Source of the DNA: Luteolibacter rhizosphaerae | GTDB lineage: Bacteria; Verrucomicrobiota; Verrucomicrobiia; Verrucomicrobiales; Akkermansiaceae | DNA length: 64,000 nucleotides | Assembly: GCF_025950095.1 (NCBI RefSeq) | Contig: NZ_JAPDDR010000003.1 | Location: 248,001-312,000 of the forward strand | Reading direction: 5' to 3' | Part shown: piece by piece, positions 45,807 through 54,442 of the stretch | Layout: each line of letters starts with the position of its first letter | How positions within the stretch are numbered: position 1 is the first letter of the stretch | Translations under genes and position numbers: made by a program | The notes under the pieces: generated by a model | Seen by the model: the letters and a program-made list of their open reading frames with translations, nothing else | Database searches by the model: none | What the model was told of the DNA's origin: nothing

Positions 45807-48047
45807 ATGAACCCCCTCGCTCCCATGATCGAAACCCTTTCTCCCGCCAAGCGCGGGTCGCGATTCAACCCCAGACTCCGGACAGATTTGTTCTACCGCT
45901 CAGCGATCGGGGTCCGAGTCTGCGCCTTGCTCGCTGTCGCCATGACCGGATCCAGCTCGGCCTCCATCGGCGAATGGATTTACTTCGGTTCTCAGTACGG
46001 ACCGATCCCGCCGGCCATCGCCGCGCCGGGTCCGAGCAAAATCGCCGCGGGCCTTGGTCACACCGCCATCCTGAGACCGAATGGTGATGTCATCGCCTGG
46101 GGAACAAATCACCTCGGCCAGACCAATGTACCGTTTGCGGCGCGAACTGGCGTGACCGGCCTCGCTTCCGGACTCAATCACACCATTGCTCTCAAGCAGG
46201 ACGGCAGCGTCGTCGCCTGGGGTGACAACTCAAAGGGTCAGACCGACGGACTACCGCAAAGCGGCGTCACCGCCATCGCTGCAGGAGCCAATCACAATCT
46301 GGCACTGATGCAAGACGGCAGCGTCGTCGCTTGGGGTGACCCTGCCGAGGGCAAGATCACGGTGCCGACGGCGGCCCAGAGCAACGTGATCGCGATCGCC
46401 GCGGGACTTAATCACAGCCTCGCCCTCAAGCAGAACGGCAGTGTCGTGGCTTGGGGCACCAATATCTCTTTCGCCTCCTCGGTCCCGGCCGGCGGCGAAA
46501 GCGGAGTGGTGGCCATCGCCGCAGGTGGCGACGGAAGCTTGGCCCTCAAGCAGGACGGCACTGTTCTCGCCTGGGGCTCGCTCTCGAACGCGCCGGGGCC
46601 CGCGCTGAGTGGCGTGACCGCCATCGCCTCGGGGGGCAACGTCGGGGGTGCACACGCCTTGGTCCTCAAGCAGAGCGGCGGAGTCATCGCTTGGGGCTGG
46701 ACCAGTCATAACCAATCCGTCGTGCCTGCTACGGCACTAAGTGGCGTGGTCGCCATCGCCGCAGGGCCCTTCAATAGCATGGCGATCAAGCAGGATGGCA
46801 GTGTGGTAGGCTGGGGATTCAATAGCCACGGTCAAAGTTCCGTTCCGACCACCATCCAAAGCAACATCGTCGCCATCACCTCCGGTCAAGCTCACAGCGT
46901 GGCCCTGAAACAGGATGGCAGCATCGTCGCCTGGGCTTCGAATAACAGCTTCGGGCAGATCACCGTGCCGCCGGAGGCGCAGAGCGGGGCCACCGCCGTT
47001 GCTGCAGGTCAGAACCACAGTCTGGTTCTGAAACAAAACGGCAGCGTCCTCGCCTGGGGCTATAACTCCAATGGCCAGGCCACGGTGCCGCTCGCCGCGC
47101 AGAGCGGTGTCGCCGCCATCGCAGCAGGTGGCAGCCACAGCTTGGCCCTCAAGCAGGACGGCAGCGTCGTGGCTTGGGGCGAGAATACCCACAGCCTGAA
47201 CACGGTGCCGCTCGCCGCCGGGAGTGGCGTCGTCGCCATCGCCCACGGCTTTGGCCATTGCCTGGCTCTCAAGCAGGACGGCAGCGTTGTGGCTTGGGGA
47301 AGCGGCTACTTTGGCGAAGGTCACGTGCCCGCAGCAGCTTTGAGCGGCGTCACTGCCATTGCCGCAGGCGGCTCTCACAACCTGATCCTCAAGCAGAATG
47401 GCTGTGTCGTCGCTTGGGGATACAATGAATTCAGCCAAGCCACGGTGCCGCCCGCAGCGCGGAGCGGTGTCGTTGCCATCGCCGCGGGCCTCAATCACAG
47501 CTTGGCCATCAAACAGGATGGCAGGGTCGTGATCTGGGGGAGCAACACCTACAACCCCTCCGTGATCGTGCCCAAGGAAAGTCTGGCAAGTGCCAGTCGG
47601 GCCGTGGCTGGCGGGAATGCCATGGGGACCTTCTATCGCCTCGGCTTGCCCCAGCCACTACCCTTGGCTGCCCCGGGCGATCAGGATGGTGATGGCCTCA
47701 GCGATGTTGCGGAAGTCCAGTTGGCAGCATTCGGCTTCAACTATGCGGTGAGCCAACCGGATCTGGTCGCCGCCTTCTTGTCCACGGTCACCAACGCCAG
47801 CGCGGACTTGGGGCTTCACACCCCGGCCCAGCTCCAGGCCCTCAATCCCGGCAAGACCCTGATCGGCCGCAGCGCCACCACCGGGAAGTTCGCACTGACC
47901 CTCGATTGGAAGAAGTCCACCGATCTCAGTTCCTTCACCGACTTCCCCGCCGCCCCGGCGGAAGTCTCCGTGGGCGGCTCCGGAAGCATCGACTTCGAGT
48001 TCGAGTCTCCCGAGACAAAGGCCTTCTTCCTGCTCAACGTCGACTGA
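45807..48047 (+). CDS. Secreted double BLIP-II/RCC1-like propeller protein, second copy
   Basis: A 746-residue paralogue of the previous gene, 15 bases downstream, so almost certainly in one message. It has a basic N-terminus, then a hydrophobic stretch (VCALLAVAMTGSSSASIG). Residues about 75-610 again contain fourteen repeats, such as VAAIAAGGSHSLALKQDGSV with an AWG core and TVPLAAQ. DQDGDGLSDVAE resembles a calcium-binding motif and the C-terminal domain (TLIGRSATTGKFALTLDWK, ending FFLLNVD) matches that of the first protein and of other Verrucomicrobia surface proteins. The matching count of fourteen in both copies supports a paired-propeller design. Confidence 0.85.
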   Translation: MNPLAPMIETLSPAKRGSRFNPRLRTDLFYRSAIGVRVCALLAVAMTGSSSASIGEWIYFGSQYGPIPPAIAAPGPSKIAAGLGHTAILRPNGDVIAWGTNHLGQTNVPFAARTGVTGLASGLNHTIALKQDGSVVAWGDNSKGQTDGLPQSGVTAIAAGANHNLALMQDGSVVAWGDPAEGKITVPTAAQSNVIAIAAGLNHSLALKQNGSVVAWGTNISFASSVPAGGESGVVAIAAGGDGSLALKQDGTVLAWGSLSNAPGPALSGVTAIASGGNVGGAHALVLKQSGGVIAWGWTSHNQSVVPATALSGVVAIAAGPFNSMAIKQDGSVVGWGFNSHGQSSVPTTIQSNIVAITSGQAHSVALKQDGSIVAWASNNSFGQITVPPEAQSGATAVAAGQNHSLVLKQNGSVLAWGYNSNGQATVPLAAQSGVAAIAAGGSHSLALKQDGSVVAWGENTHSLNTVPLAAGSGVVAIAHGFGHCLALKQDGSVVAWGSGYFGEGHVPAAALSGVTAIAAGGSHNLILKQNGCVVAWGYNEFSQATVPPAARSGVVAIAAGLNHSLAIKQDGRVVIWGSNTYNPSVIVPKESLASASRAVAGGNAMGTFYRLGLPQPLPLAAPGDQDGDGLSDVAEVQLAAFGFNYAVSQPDLVAAFLSTVTNASADLGLHTPAQLQALNPGKTLIGRSATTGKFALTLDWKKSTDLSSFTDFPAAPAEVSVGGSGSIDFEFESPETKAFFLLNVD
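46029..47646 (+). repeat. Tandem coding repeat, about 120-bp unit, fourteen copies
   Basis: Units of about 114-132 bp, each coding one blade of the second propeller protein. The core AAGCAGGACGGCAGCGTCGT recurs with small silent differences. Confidence 0.8.
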
Positions 48048-48158
48048 CGCAGGGCCTGAACTTGGGGTCGACGTCTCGGGCTACCTTTTTGAACCTCCGG
48101 GCCTCCGAACCTTTGGGCTCGCCCGGGGGCCCGGCCCCTCCCAAATTCCGCGGCGCGC

Positions 48159-49208
48159 ATGTTATTCACCGTTGCCGCCGCCGGATCCCGGACCTTTCCC
48201 GAGTTGCTCGCCAGCCAAGCGGCGGACCGGGTCATCCTCGGCACCTTCCTCGCCGCCGCGCTCCTCTTCGCCGTCTTCGCGCTCATCCACGCGATCCGGA
48301 AACCCCGGCACGCTCCTCCCGCCCTGCCGCTTCCCGCCAGCGGGGAAGCTCCGGCCGTCCCTTCCTCCGAAGGCCCGCCGCCTCTCCCCTCCCCGGATCC
48401 CTACGTCCCCCCCTGGTCGCTCAGCGCGGCGCCACTGGAGCCCGCCACCGGCCCCGCCCGGATCTTCCAATACTTCAAGGTCCCGACCCATCCCTACCGC
48501 TGGATCGACCTGCTCTTCATCGGCCTCGTCTTCCTGATCTTCTCCGGGCTCACGGCAGGCTCTGGCGGCGCGGATGCCAAGCAGATGAGCATCGAGGAGA
48601 AGTATCGCCCCGAAATCCTGGTCACCTCGATGTTCTTCCAGTTCGCGATCATGGGCATCGCCTGCGCCTTCATGACCCGCCGCATCCCGCAGGCGGAGTG
48701 GCTCGGCCTGCGCTGGCGCCAGTGGTGGCTCGCCTTCATCATCGCGCCCGCCACGGTCTTCTTCATGTGGATCAGCATGGCCGTGCTCCAAGTCTCCGGC
48801 TGGAACGGATGGCTTGAGCAAGCCCTCGGGATCGAGTCCCTGCAGGAATCGGTGAAGCTCCTCCAGGAGGCGAAGGATCCCGTGGTCGTCGCGCTCATGG
48901 CCATCGCCGCCGTGATCGTGGCCCCCATCGCGGAGGAAGTTGTCTTCCGCGGCTACCTCTACCCCGCCGCGAAGCACTTCTGCGGCCCCGTCGGCGGCAT
49001 CCTTTTCTCCTCTCTCGTCTTCGCCGCTGCCCACGGCAATGTGGTCGCCATCGCGCCGCTCTTCCTCCTGGCCGTGCTCCTCTGCCTCATCTACGAGTTC
49101 ACCGGCTCCATCTGGGCGAATATCTCCGTCCACTTCCTCTTCAATGCCGCTACCGTCGCCATCCAGCTGCTCTTCCGCTATGGTGTCCTCGACATGCCTT
49201 CGTCGTAG
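48159..49208 (+). CDS. CPBP family intramembrane metalloprotease, second copy
   Basis: A 349-residue protein with an N-terminal hydrophobic segment, a Pro-rich linker (PPPLPSPDPYVPPW) and several membrane helices. The CPBP domain has PIAEEVVFRGYLYP with the catalytic Glu pair, FAAAHGN with one His, and ISVHFLFNAATVA with the other. It is on the same strand as the propeller genes, 111 bases after them. It is shorter than the other CPBP protein and clearly different in its N-terminal half. Confidence 0.85.
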   Translation: MLFTVAAAGSRTFPELLASQAADRVILGTFLAAALLFAVFALIHAIRKPRHAPPALPLPASGEAPAVPSSEGPPPLPSPDPYVPPWSLSAAPLEPATGPARIFQYFKVPTHPYRWIDLLFIGLVFLIFSGLTAGSGGADAKQMSIEEKYRPEILVTSMFFQFAIMGIACAFMTRRIPQAEWLGLRWRQWWLAFIIAPATVFFMWISMAVLQVSGWNGWLEQALGIESLQESVKLLQEAKDPVVVALMAIAAVIVAPIAEEVVFRGYLYPAAKHFCGPVGGILFSSLVFAAAHGNVVAIAPLFLLAVLLCLIYEFTGSIWANISVHFLFNAATVAIQLLFRYGVLDMPSS

Positions 49209-49332
49209 CAGGGAAGGCAGCCTACTTGGCTCCACACGCAGCTCGTTTCATTCTCCATTTCCATTCTTCTATCCTCGGCGCAGCCGCACTCCGATTGATG
49301 ATTGGAAGATTAGTGATTAGTGATTTTTACCA

Positions 49333-50253
49333 GTGGCTTCCACCCCACCCAAACGCCTCCGCGATCTCGGTGAAGACGCCCTGATCTCCCGCATCCTCCG
49401 CGGCTTCCCCGGCGGTGACTCCCTCACCGTCGGCCCCGGCGATGACTGCGCCGTCGTCGATCCCGGCAAAGGCCGCGGCCCTCTCCGCCTCCTGAAGACC
49501 GATGCCATCGTCGAAGGCATCCACTTCCTCCCGGAGACCCCCTCCGAGAAAGTTGGCTGGAAGTCCGTCGCCCGCGTCCTCAGCGACTTCGCCGCGATGG
49601 GCGGCAAGCCGGAGCACCTGCTCGTCACCATCGCCATCGATCAGGACCGCCCGGTCGCCTGGATGGACGGTCTCTACCGCGGCATCCGCAAGTGCCTCGC
49701 CAAGCACGGCGGCATCCTCGCTGGTGGTGAAACCTCGCGCCTCCCTGCCGGCGCCCTCATCTCCGTCGCCGGGGAAGGCAGCGTGGAGCGCAAGCACCTC
49801 ACCCTCCGCTCCACCGGCCAACCGGGCGATATCATCGCCGTCACCGGTCGGCTCGGTGGCTCGATCACCGGCAAGCATCTCTCCTTCACCCCCCGCCTCG
49901 CCGAAGCCGCCTGGCTCGTCCGCCATCTCCGCCCCAGCGCCATGATGGATCTCTCCGACGGCCTCGCCAAGGACCTCCCCCGCCTCGCCGCTGCCAGCGG
50001 CTGCAGCTTCCAGCTCGACCCCGCCGCTCTCCCCCTCACGCCCGGCTGCACTCCCCAGCAAGCCCTCGGCGATGGCGAGGACTACGAACTCTTCCTCACC
50101 ATCCCGGAGCGCCACTGGAAGGCCGCCTCTAACAACTGGCCCGCCGCCTTCCCCAAGCTCCCCCTCACCCCCATCGGCCGCCTCACCGATAAGTCCTCCA
50201 GATCCACCCCCCTCACCGGCGGCTGGGACCACTTCAACCCCTCTTCCCACTGA
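49333..50253 (+). CDS. thiL: Thiamine-monophosphate kinase
   Basis: A 306-residue enzyme, the normal ThiL size, that makes thiamine diphosphate from thiamine monophosphate. The start is a GTG at 49333. VGPGDDCAVV, LLKTDAIVEGIHF and SDFAAMGGKPEH are the Mg-ATP and substrate loops of the AIR-synthase-like fold; MMDLSDGLAKDL and LGDGEDYEL are the C-terminal conserved blocks. No other thiamine gene is nearby. Thiamine diphosphate is the cofactor of the E1 enzyme encoded 5 kb downstream, but no operon link exists. Confidence 0.92.
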   Translation: MASTPPKRLRDLGEDALISRILRGFPGGDSLTVGPGDDCAVVDPGKGRGPLRLLKTDAIVEGIHFLPETPSEKVGWKSVARVLSDFAAMGGKPEHLLVTIAIDQDRPVAWMDGLYRGIRKCLAKHGGILAGGETSRLPAGALISVAGEGSVERKHLTLRSTGQPGDIIAVTGRLGGSITGKHLSFTPRLAEAAWLVRHLRPSAMMDLSDGLAKDLPRLAAASGCSFQLDPAALPLTPGCTPQQALGDGEDYELFLTIPERHWKAASNNWPAAFPKLPLTPIGRLTDKSSRSTPLTGGWDHFNPSSH

Positions 50254-50314
50254 TCACTGCTCACTGATCACTCGGCACTTCTCCTTCTCCGCATTTCGCT
50301 CCTCTAACACCACC

Positions 50315-50713
50315 ATGTCCGCCCAACTGATCGAATCCTACTACGCCGCTTTCAACTCCGGCGACCGCGAAGCCCTCCTCGCCATGCTCACCGATGACGT
50401 GGTCCACGAGATCAACGAAGGCGGCATCGAGACCGGCAAGGACACTTTCCGCGCCTTCCTTCAACGCATGGACCGCTCCTACAAGGAGACCGTCGAAGAC
50501 CTCATCGTCTTCTCCTCCACCGACTCCACCCGCGCCGCCGCCGAGTTCTACATCCGCGGCACCTACCTCGCCACCGATGCCGGCCTGCCCGAGGCCAGCG
50601 GCCAAACCTACCACCTCCGCGTCGGCGCCTTCTTCGACATCCGCGACGGCAAGGTCGCCCGCGTCACCAACTACTATAATCTTAGTAATTGGCTCAAGCT
50701 CGTCGGCGCATGA
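50315..50713 (+). CDS. SnoaL/NTF2-like (ketosteroid-isomerase-fold) protein
   Basis: A 132-residue protein starting at ATG 50315; the same frame is open upstream to 50072, but that part overlaps thiL. The order fits the SnoaL-like cone fold: helix IESYYAAFNSGDREALLAML, then TDDVVHEIN, a strand with FSSTDSTRAAAEFYI, and DIRDGKVARVTNYYN at the end, which is a common signature of this fold. Members include isomerases, cyclases and dehydratases as well as proteins without known reaction. It follows thiL by 61 bases on the same strand. Confidence 0.8.
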   Translation: MSAQLIESYYAAFNSGDREALLAMLTDDVVHEINEGGIETGKDTFRAFLQRMDRSYKETVEDLIVFSSTDSTRAAAEFYIRGTYLATDAGLPEASGQTYHLRVGAFFDIRDGKVARVTNYYNLSNWLKLVGA

Positions 50714-50999
50714 CCCCAAGGAGGGTGTGCGTCCCGCGCCCCTTCCTCCAAACGCTCCCCCTCATCTCAAGCGGGAGCAAACACCGGCGATCCCCTCTTT
50801 CGCGGCGCAGCCGCTGTGGAGTGCGGCGAGCATCGCCGCTTTCGAGCGATCCTCCCCCAACCTCATCCTATGAGGACTCGGAAAGAATCCTCCCTAACGA
50901 CCGGCTCACCCCCCACGACTGAGGAAACAACTCATAAGAGCTCGTCGGCACAAGGTGCCTGCCTGGCGTCCCCGCGTCCCGTAAGGACACCTCAACTCC
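50714..50999. other. Intergenic region without recognised feature
   Basis: About 286 bases between the SnoaL-like gene and the convergent small-protein family. It is pyrimidine-rich on the plus strand at first; I see no hairpin followed by T residues, no RNA gene and no convincing open frame. Confidence 0.4.
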
Positions 51000-51515
51000 T
51001 TACCCCTTATCAAGTTCACCCTTGAGGGACAACCGAGCCTTCCTCAACTGCCACAGCATCACTCCTCCTAGCCAGACCGTCGCGTAGCCGGCCACCACCA
51101 GCCAGTAGGGTAGGGAGAGATAGAAGTACCAGTTCTCGTCATCGATCTCCTCGGCATCCCAATCCAAAGCAGCTATCCAGCAGCGATCGGCTGGCTTCAC
51201 CCGGGTCGCATAAGTGTCCCACCTTTTCACCGGCACCCCGCATCGAGTCGTGAAAGTCTCTGCCGGCCAAAGCTTGTTGATGCCGACCCTCCCTCGAACG
51301 TAATCGACCTCCGCCTCATGGAGATGGTCCACACTCAACCAATGCCAGAAGATCTTGCCTTGAGTTGACGAAAGTGAGGACGGAACAAGGAAGACGCGGT
51401 GGTGCCGTTGGTTGGATTCGCACCAAGCCCATACAAGAAACACCAGGCCCGGCAAACCTAGCCAGAAGGCCATGGAGCGCCACCAACTCCTCCCTAACTG
51501 ACTCCCCGGCTTCAT
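51000..51515 (-). CDS. Unknown two-membrane-segment protein, third copy of a tandem family
   Basis: About 171 residues from ATG 51515, which overlaps the stop of the preceding copy (ATGA). The N-terminus MKPGSQLGRSWWRSMAFW leads into a membrane helix (GLPGLVFLVWAW). The middle (about 100 residues) is soluble and rich in Trp and charged residues. A second helix (LPYWLVVAGYATVWLGGVMLW) is followed by a basic tail. The two helices match those of the upstream copy but the middle does not. I recognise no family. Confidence 0.7.
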   Translation of the reverse strand: MKPGSQLGRSWWRSMAFWLGLPGLVFLVWAWCESNQRHHRVFLVPSSLSSTQGKIFWHWLSVDHLHEAEVDYVRGRVGINKLWPAETFTTRCGVPVKRWDTYATRVKPADRCWIAALDWDAEEIDDENWYFYLSLPYWLVVAGYATVWLGGVMLWQLRKARLSLKGELDKG

Positions 51516-51573
51516 GGCATCTCTTGGCGCTGGATCCTTCTCTGCCTCCGACGATACCAAAACCAAAGCCCAG
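51479..51573 (-). repeat. 95-bp direct repeat, downstream copy
   Basis: Identical to 51998-52092 at all but two positions. It spans the stop-start junction and the first residues of one gene plus the last about 20 codons of the preceding one. Confidence 0.85.
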
Positions 51574-52033
51574 TCCAGATCCCCACGTAAGCCGCAGCCA
51601 TCAACCAGTAGGGAAGGGCCAGCAGCGTGAAGGGTGTCGCAGGGTCATCCGAAGTCTGGAAACGCGGCGGTGGGAACCAAGTCCGCTGCACCGGATGAAC
51701 CGAAGACTGGCTGAAATCCCAGACTGAAGGAGGCAGCGCCGGTCCAAAGCTGCATTGTATCCCCGATGTCGGCCAGCGGCCTGCTGGTGGATAGACTAGT
51801 GCCAGCCATGAATCCAATTTCAAGCCTGCGGAAGTTGCGGCGGCTGAGAACTGGACCGTGAGGAGATGTCCATGTGTGGACCAGATGCTCACCCTGCTGG
51901 GAGAGTGCTCCAGAGTGCTCGTTCTATGATTGGAGTCAACCCACGCCCAAATCAGGAAGCTCAATCCAAAACTTGCAAGCCAGGAGCAAGGCGACAGCCA
52001 CCAACTCCTCCCTAACTGACTCCCCGGCTTCAT
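51512..52033 (-). CDS. Unknown two-membrane-segment protein, second copy of a tandem family
   Basis: About 173 residues from ATG 52033; the frame is open to 52315, but that part lies within the previous copy's remnant, and the MKPGSQLGRSWW start matches the downstream copy. There is an N-terminal helix (LASFGLSFLIWAW), a soluble Ser/Pro/Trp-rich middle, then a helix (LALPYWLMAAAYVGIWTGLW) and a basic tail (YRRRQRRIQRQEMP). The stop overlaps the next ATG by four bases. No function can be given. Confidence 0.7.
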   Translation of the reverse strand: MKPGSQLGRSWWLSPCSWLASFGLSFLIWAWVDSNHRTSTLEHSPSRVSIWSTHGHLLTVQFSAAATSAGLKLDSWLALVYPPAGRWPTSGIQCSFGPALPPSVWDFSQSSVHPVQRTWFPPPRFQTSDDPATPFTLLALPYWLMAAAYVGIWTGLWFWYRRRQRRIQRQEMP

Positions 52034-52092
52034 GGCATCTCTTGGCGCTGGATCTTTCTCTGCCTCCGACGATATCAAAACCAAAGCCCAGC
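51998..52092 (-). repeat. 95-bp direct repeat, upstream copy
   Basis: Matches 51479-51573 with two differences. One of them changes TGG to TGA in the reading frame of the upstream copy at 52075-52077. Confidence 0.85.
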
Positions 52093-52499
52093 CCAAAGCC
52101 CCGAGTAAGCAAGCACCACCACCCAGAGTTCCAGCACCCCATGGAAGCCTGTCCTGGCCCGGACCTTGGAACTCATACCGAAGCAGAGGCCATGTTTGCC
52201 GCGAGATCACGCTCATTCCGCGTTCCGCCCCCATCGGGTATCGCTTCGCCCCGAAATAAGTCCCGATGCCATCGCCAAAGGAATAGGGCCCTCCCATACC
52301 AGAACAGAAGTTCACCCTGCGATACTCCTAGCGCCACGCCGCGCATCGCCGGAGCGCTGCCCCAGCGCCATGATACCCCTGAGCTGACCTGAATCGAGTC
52401 AAGCCAAGCCAACGCCAGGCCCGGCACCCCCAGCCAGAAGAGCCTCGACCGCCACCAGCCTCTCTTCCTTCCGCGTATTCCGTGTATCCCGTGGTTCAC
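52030..52499 (-). pseudogene. Decayed first copy of the tandem membrane-protein family
   Basis: It would start at a GTG (52499) overlapping the mnmG stop (GTGA). The first frame gives RGWWRSRLFWLGVPGLALAW, which matches the family's N-terminal helix, but it ends at a stop at 52173-52175. The C-terminal helix, VLELWVVVLAYSGLWAGLWF, is found in another frame, followed by a TGA at 52075-52077 where the next copy has TGG, and then the family tail YRRRQRKIQRQEMP ending in a TGA that overlaps the next gene's ATG. So at least one frameshift and one nonsense change separate it from an intact gene. A 108-residue product from 52499 to 52173 could still be made. Confidence 0.65.
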
Positions 52500-54385
52500 C
52501 CCTCCTCCGCCGGAACCGGCACCTCTGCTCTCTTCCCCTTCTCCAGCCACACCGCCAGCACGGCCACATCCGCAGGGGTGATCCCCGTAATCCGCCCCGC
52601 CTGCCCCAGAGTCGCCGGCTTGATCCGCGCGAAGTTCACCTGAGCCTCCTTCTTCAGGCCACGGATGCTCGAATAATCCAAGTCCGCCGGGATCCGCTTG
52701 TCCTCGTGACGGGCCATGCGCTCCACCTGCACCTGCTGCCGATTCAGGTGACCCTCATACTTCAACTCGGTCTCGATCAGCGGCCAAAGTTCCACGTGGA
52801 ACTCTCTCTGGACCTCTTCGGGCAGCATATCCCAAGTATTCTCGCTGCGCCGGAACCAGTGATCCATCTTCACCCCCTCGTGCGCCGCTTGCCGGGACCA
52901 CTTCAGCGCCCGCTCTAGCTCCGCGCCCTTCTCCACCACCCGGCGCACCCGCTCCCCGCTTGCTAGACCGGCCTCGGCAGCCAATGGCGTGAGCCGCAGG
53001 TCGCAGTTGTCCTGACGCAGCAGCAGCCGGAACTCCGCCCTGGACGTGAACATCCGGTAGGGCTCGATGCAGCCTTTGGTGACCAAATCATCTACCATCA
53101 CGCCCATGTAGGCCTGATCCCGGCGCAGGATGAAGTCCGGCTTCCCGGCCACCTTCAGCGCCGCATTGGCGCCCGCCAGCAGGCCTTGGGCCGCCGCCTC
53201 CTCGTAGCCGGAGGTCCCGTTGATCTGCCCGGCAAAATACAACCCGGACACCCGCTTCGTCTCCAGCGTCGGATTCAGCTGAGTGGGCGGGCAGTAATCA
53301 TACTCTACCGCGTAGCCCGGGCGCAGGATCTCGCACTTCTCCAAGCCCGGGATGGTCCGCAGGAAGGCCAACTGCACCTCGTAGGGCAGCGAGGTCGAAA
53401 CCCCGTTCACGTAGTACTCGTGGGTATGCCGTCCCTCCGGCTCTAGGAAAACCTGATGCCGCTCCTTCTCCGCGAAGCGCACCACCTTGTCCTCGATCGA
53501 GGGGCAATAACGCGGGCCCACGCCCTCGATCACCCCGCAATACATGGGAGATTTGTCGAGGTTCCCCCGGATGATCTCGTGGGTATCCGGATTGGTGTAG
53601 GTCACCCAGCAGGGCATCTGTTCCACGTGGAACGTGGAATCGCCCCACGGATTCAGTGTGAAGAGGTCGTCCTGCCCCCGCACCAGCGTGTCCGCCAAAT
53701 AAGAAAAGAGTGGCGCGGGAGTATCCCCGTCCTGCCGCTCACACGCCGACAGATCCAGCGAGCGCCCGTTCAGACGACAGGGCGTGCCGGTCTTGAAACG
53801 TTCCACGTGGAACCCCAGCTGTTTGAGCGAGTCAGAAACCGTCGAGGTTGCATCTCCCATTCGGCCCCCTTTCTCGTTCTTCAGGCCCACATGCATGAGC
53901 CCGCGCATGAAGGTCCCCGCAGAGAGGACCACCGAGGAGCACTCGATCAGCATCCCCAGCGAGGTCGAGATCCCGGTGACCTGATCGTTCTCCACCAGAA
54001 TCTCCGCGACGTTCCCTTGGTGCAGCTCGATGCCCGGCGTGGACTCCAGCAACCACTTCATCCGGAACTGGTAGGCCTTCTTATCGCACTGGGCCCGGGG
54101 AGCCCGCACCGAGGGACCCTTGGAGGCATTCAGCATCCGGAACTGGATCCCGGTCGCATCCGTGTTTACTCCCATCGCCCCGCCCAGCGCGTCGATCTCG
54201 CGCACCATGTGGCCCTTGGCCAAGCCTCCGATCGCCGGATTGCAGGACATCTGCCCCACGGTATCCAGATTCTGGGTAAGCACCGCCACCTGCGCACCCA
54301 GACGGGCGGCAGCAAGGGCAGCTTCCAAACCGGCATGACCGGCTCCGATGACGAGGACGTCGTAGCGCTTGGGATAGCGGAACAT
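52496..54385 (-). CDS. mnmG: tRNA uridine-5-carboxymethylaminomethyl modification enzyme MnmG (GidA)
   Basis: A 629-residue FAD enzyme, the usual length, that works with MnmE to modify the wobble uridine of certain tRNAs. The FAD loop is [19 protein letters not shown], followed by [31 protein letters not shown] and [21 protein letters not shown]; these are MnmG signatures. The C-terminal helical domain ends near [17 protein letters not shown]. mnmE, rsmG, parA and parB, which often accompany mnmG near the origin, are not adjacent here. Three parS-like palindromes inside the gene each code Phe-His-Val-Glu in frame. Confidence 0.95.
   Translation of the reverse strand: MFRYPKRYDVLVIGAGHAGLEAALAAARLGAQVAVLTQNLDTVGQMSCNPAIGGLAKGHMVREIDALGGAMGVNTDATGIQFRMLNASKGPSVRAPRAQCDKKAYQFRMKWLLESTPGIELHQGNVAEILVENDQVTGISTSLGMLIECSSVVLSAGTFMRGLMHVGLKNEKGGRMGDATSTVSDSLKQLGFHVERFKTGTPCRLNGRSLDLSACERQDGDTPAPLFSYLADTLVRGQDDLFTLNPWGDSTFHVEQMPCWVTYTNPDTHEIIRGNLDKSPMYCGVIEGVGPRYCPSIEDKVVRFAEKERHQVFLEPEGRHTHEYYVNGVSTSLPYEVQLAFLRTIPGLEKCEILRPGYAVEYDYCPPTQLNPTLETKRVSGLYFAGQINGTSGYEEAAAQGLLAGANAALKVAGKPDFILRRDQAYMGVMVDDLVTKGCIEPYRMFTSRAEFRLLLRQDNCDLRLTPLAAEAGLASGERVRRVVEKGAELERALKWSRQAAHEGVKMDHWFRRSENTWDMLPEEVQREFHVELWPLIETELKYEGHLNRQQVQVERMARHEDKRIPADLDYSSIRGLKKEAQVNFARIKPATLGQAGRITGITPADVAVLAVWLEKGKRAEVPVPAEEG
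52789..52802. promoter_or_regulatory. parS-like site 1 (within mnmG)
   Basis: GTTCCACGTGGAAC, a perfect 14-bp palindrome, extended by A and T to 16 bp. It matches the ParB-binding core GTTxCACGTGxAAC. In mnmG it codes FHVE (context EFHVELW). Confidence 0.75.
53620..53633. promoter_or_regulatory. parS-like site 2 (within mnmG)
   Basis: A second exact GTTCCACGTGGAAC, preceded by T as in the 16-bp parS consensus. Codes FHVE in the mnmG frame (context TFHVEQMP). Confidence 0.75.
53800..53813. promoter_or_regulatory. parS-like site 3 (within mnmG)
   Basis: A third exact GTTCCACGTGGAAC, 180 bases from site 2. Codes FHVE in the mnmG frame (context GFHVERFK). Confidence 0.75.
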
Positions 54386-54442
54386 GAGCTAGGGCCGCGG
54401 AGCCTAGACTCTCCCGCCACCCCACACAAGACCTGTCGCCAT

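Noticed and set aside
43854-47646. Regular 120-bp repeats as a CRISPR array
   Set aside because: The repeats keep one reading frame, vary at silent positions and code known propeller blades; there are no spacers or cas genes.
51512-52315. Longer version of the second small-family protein (267 codons)
   Set aside because: The extra N-terminal part lies in the decayed first copy and is not related to the family; the ATG at 52033 matches the downstream copy.
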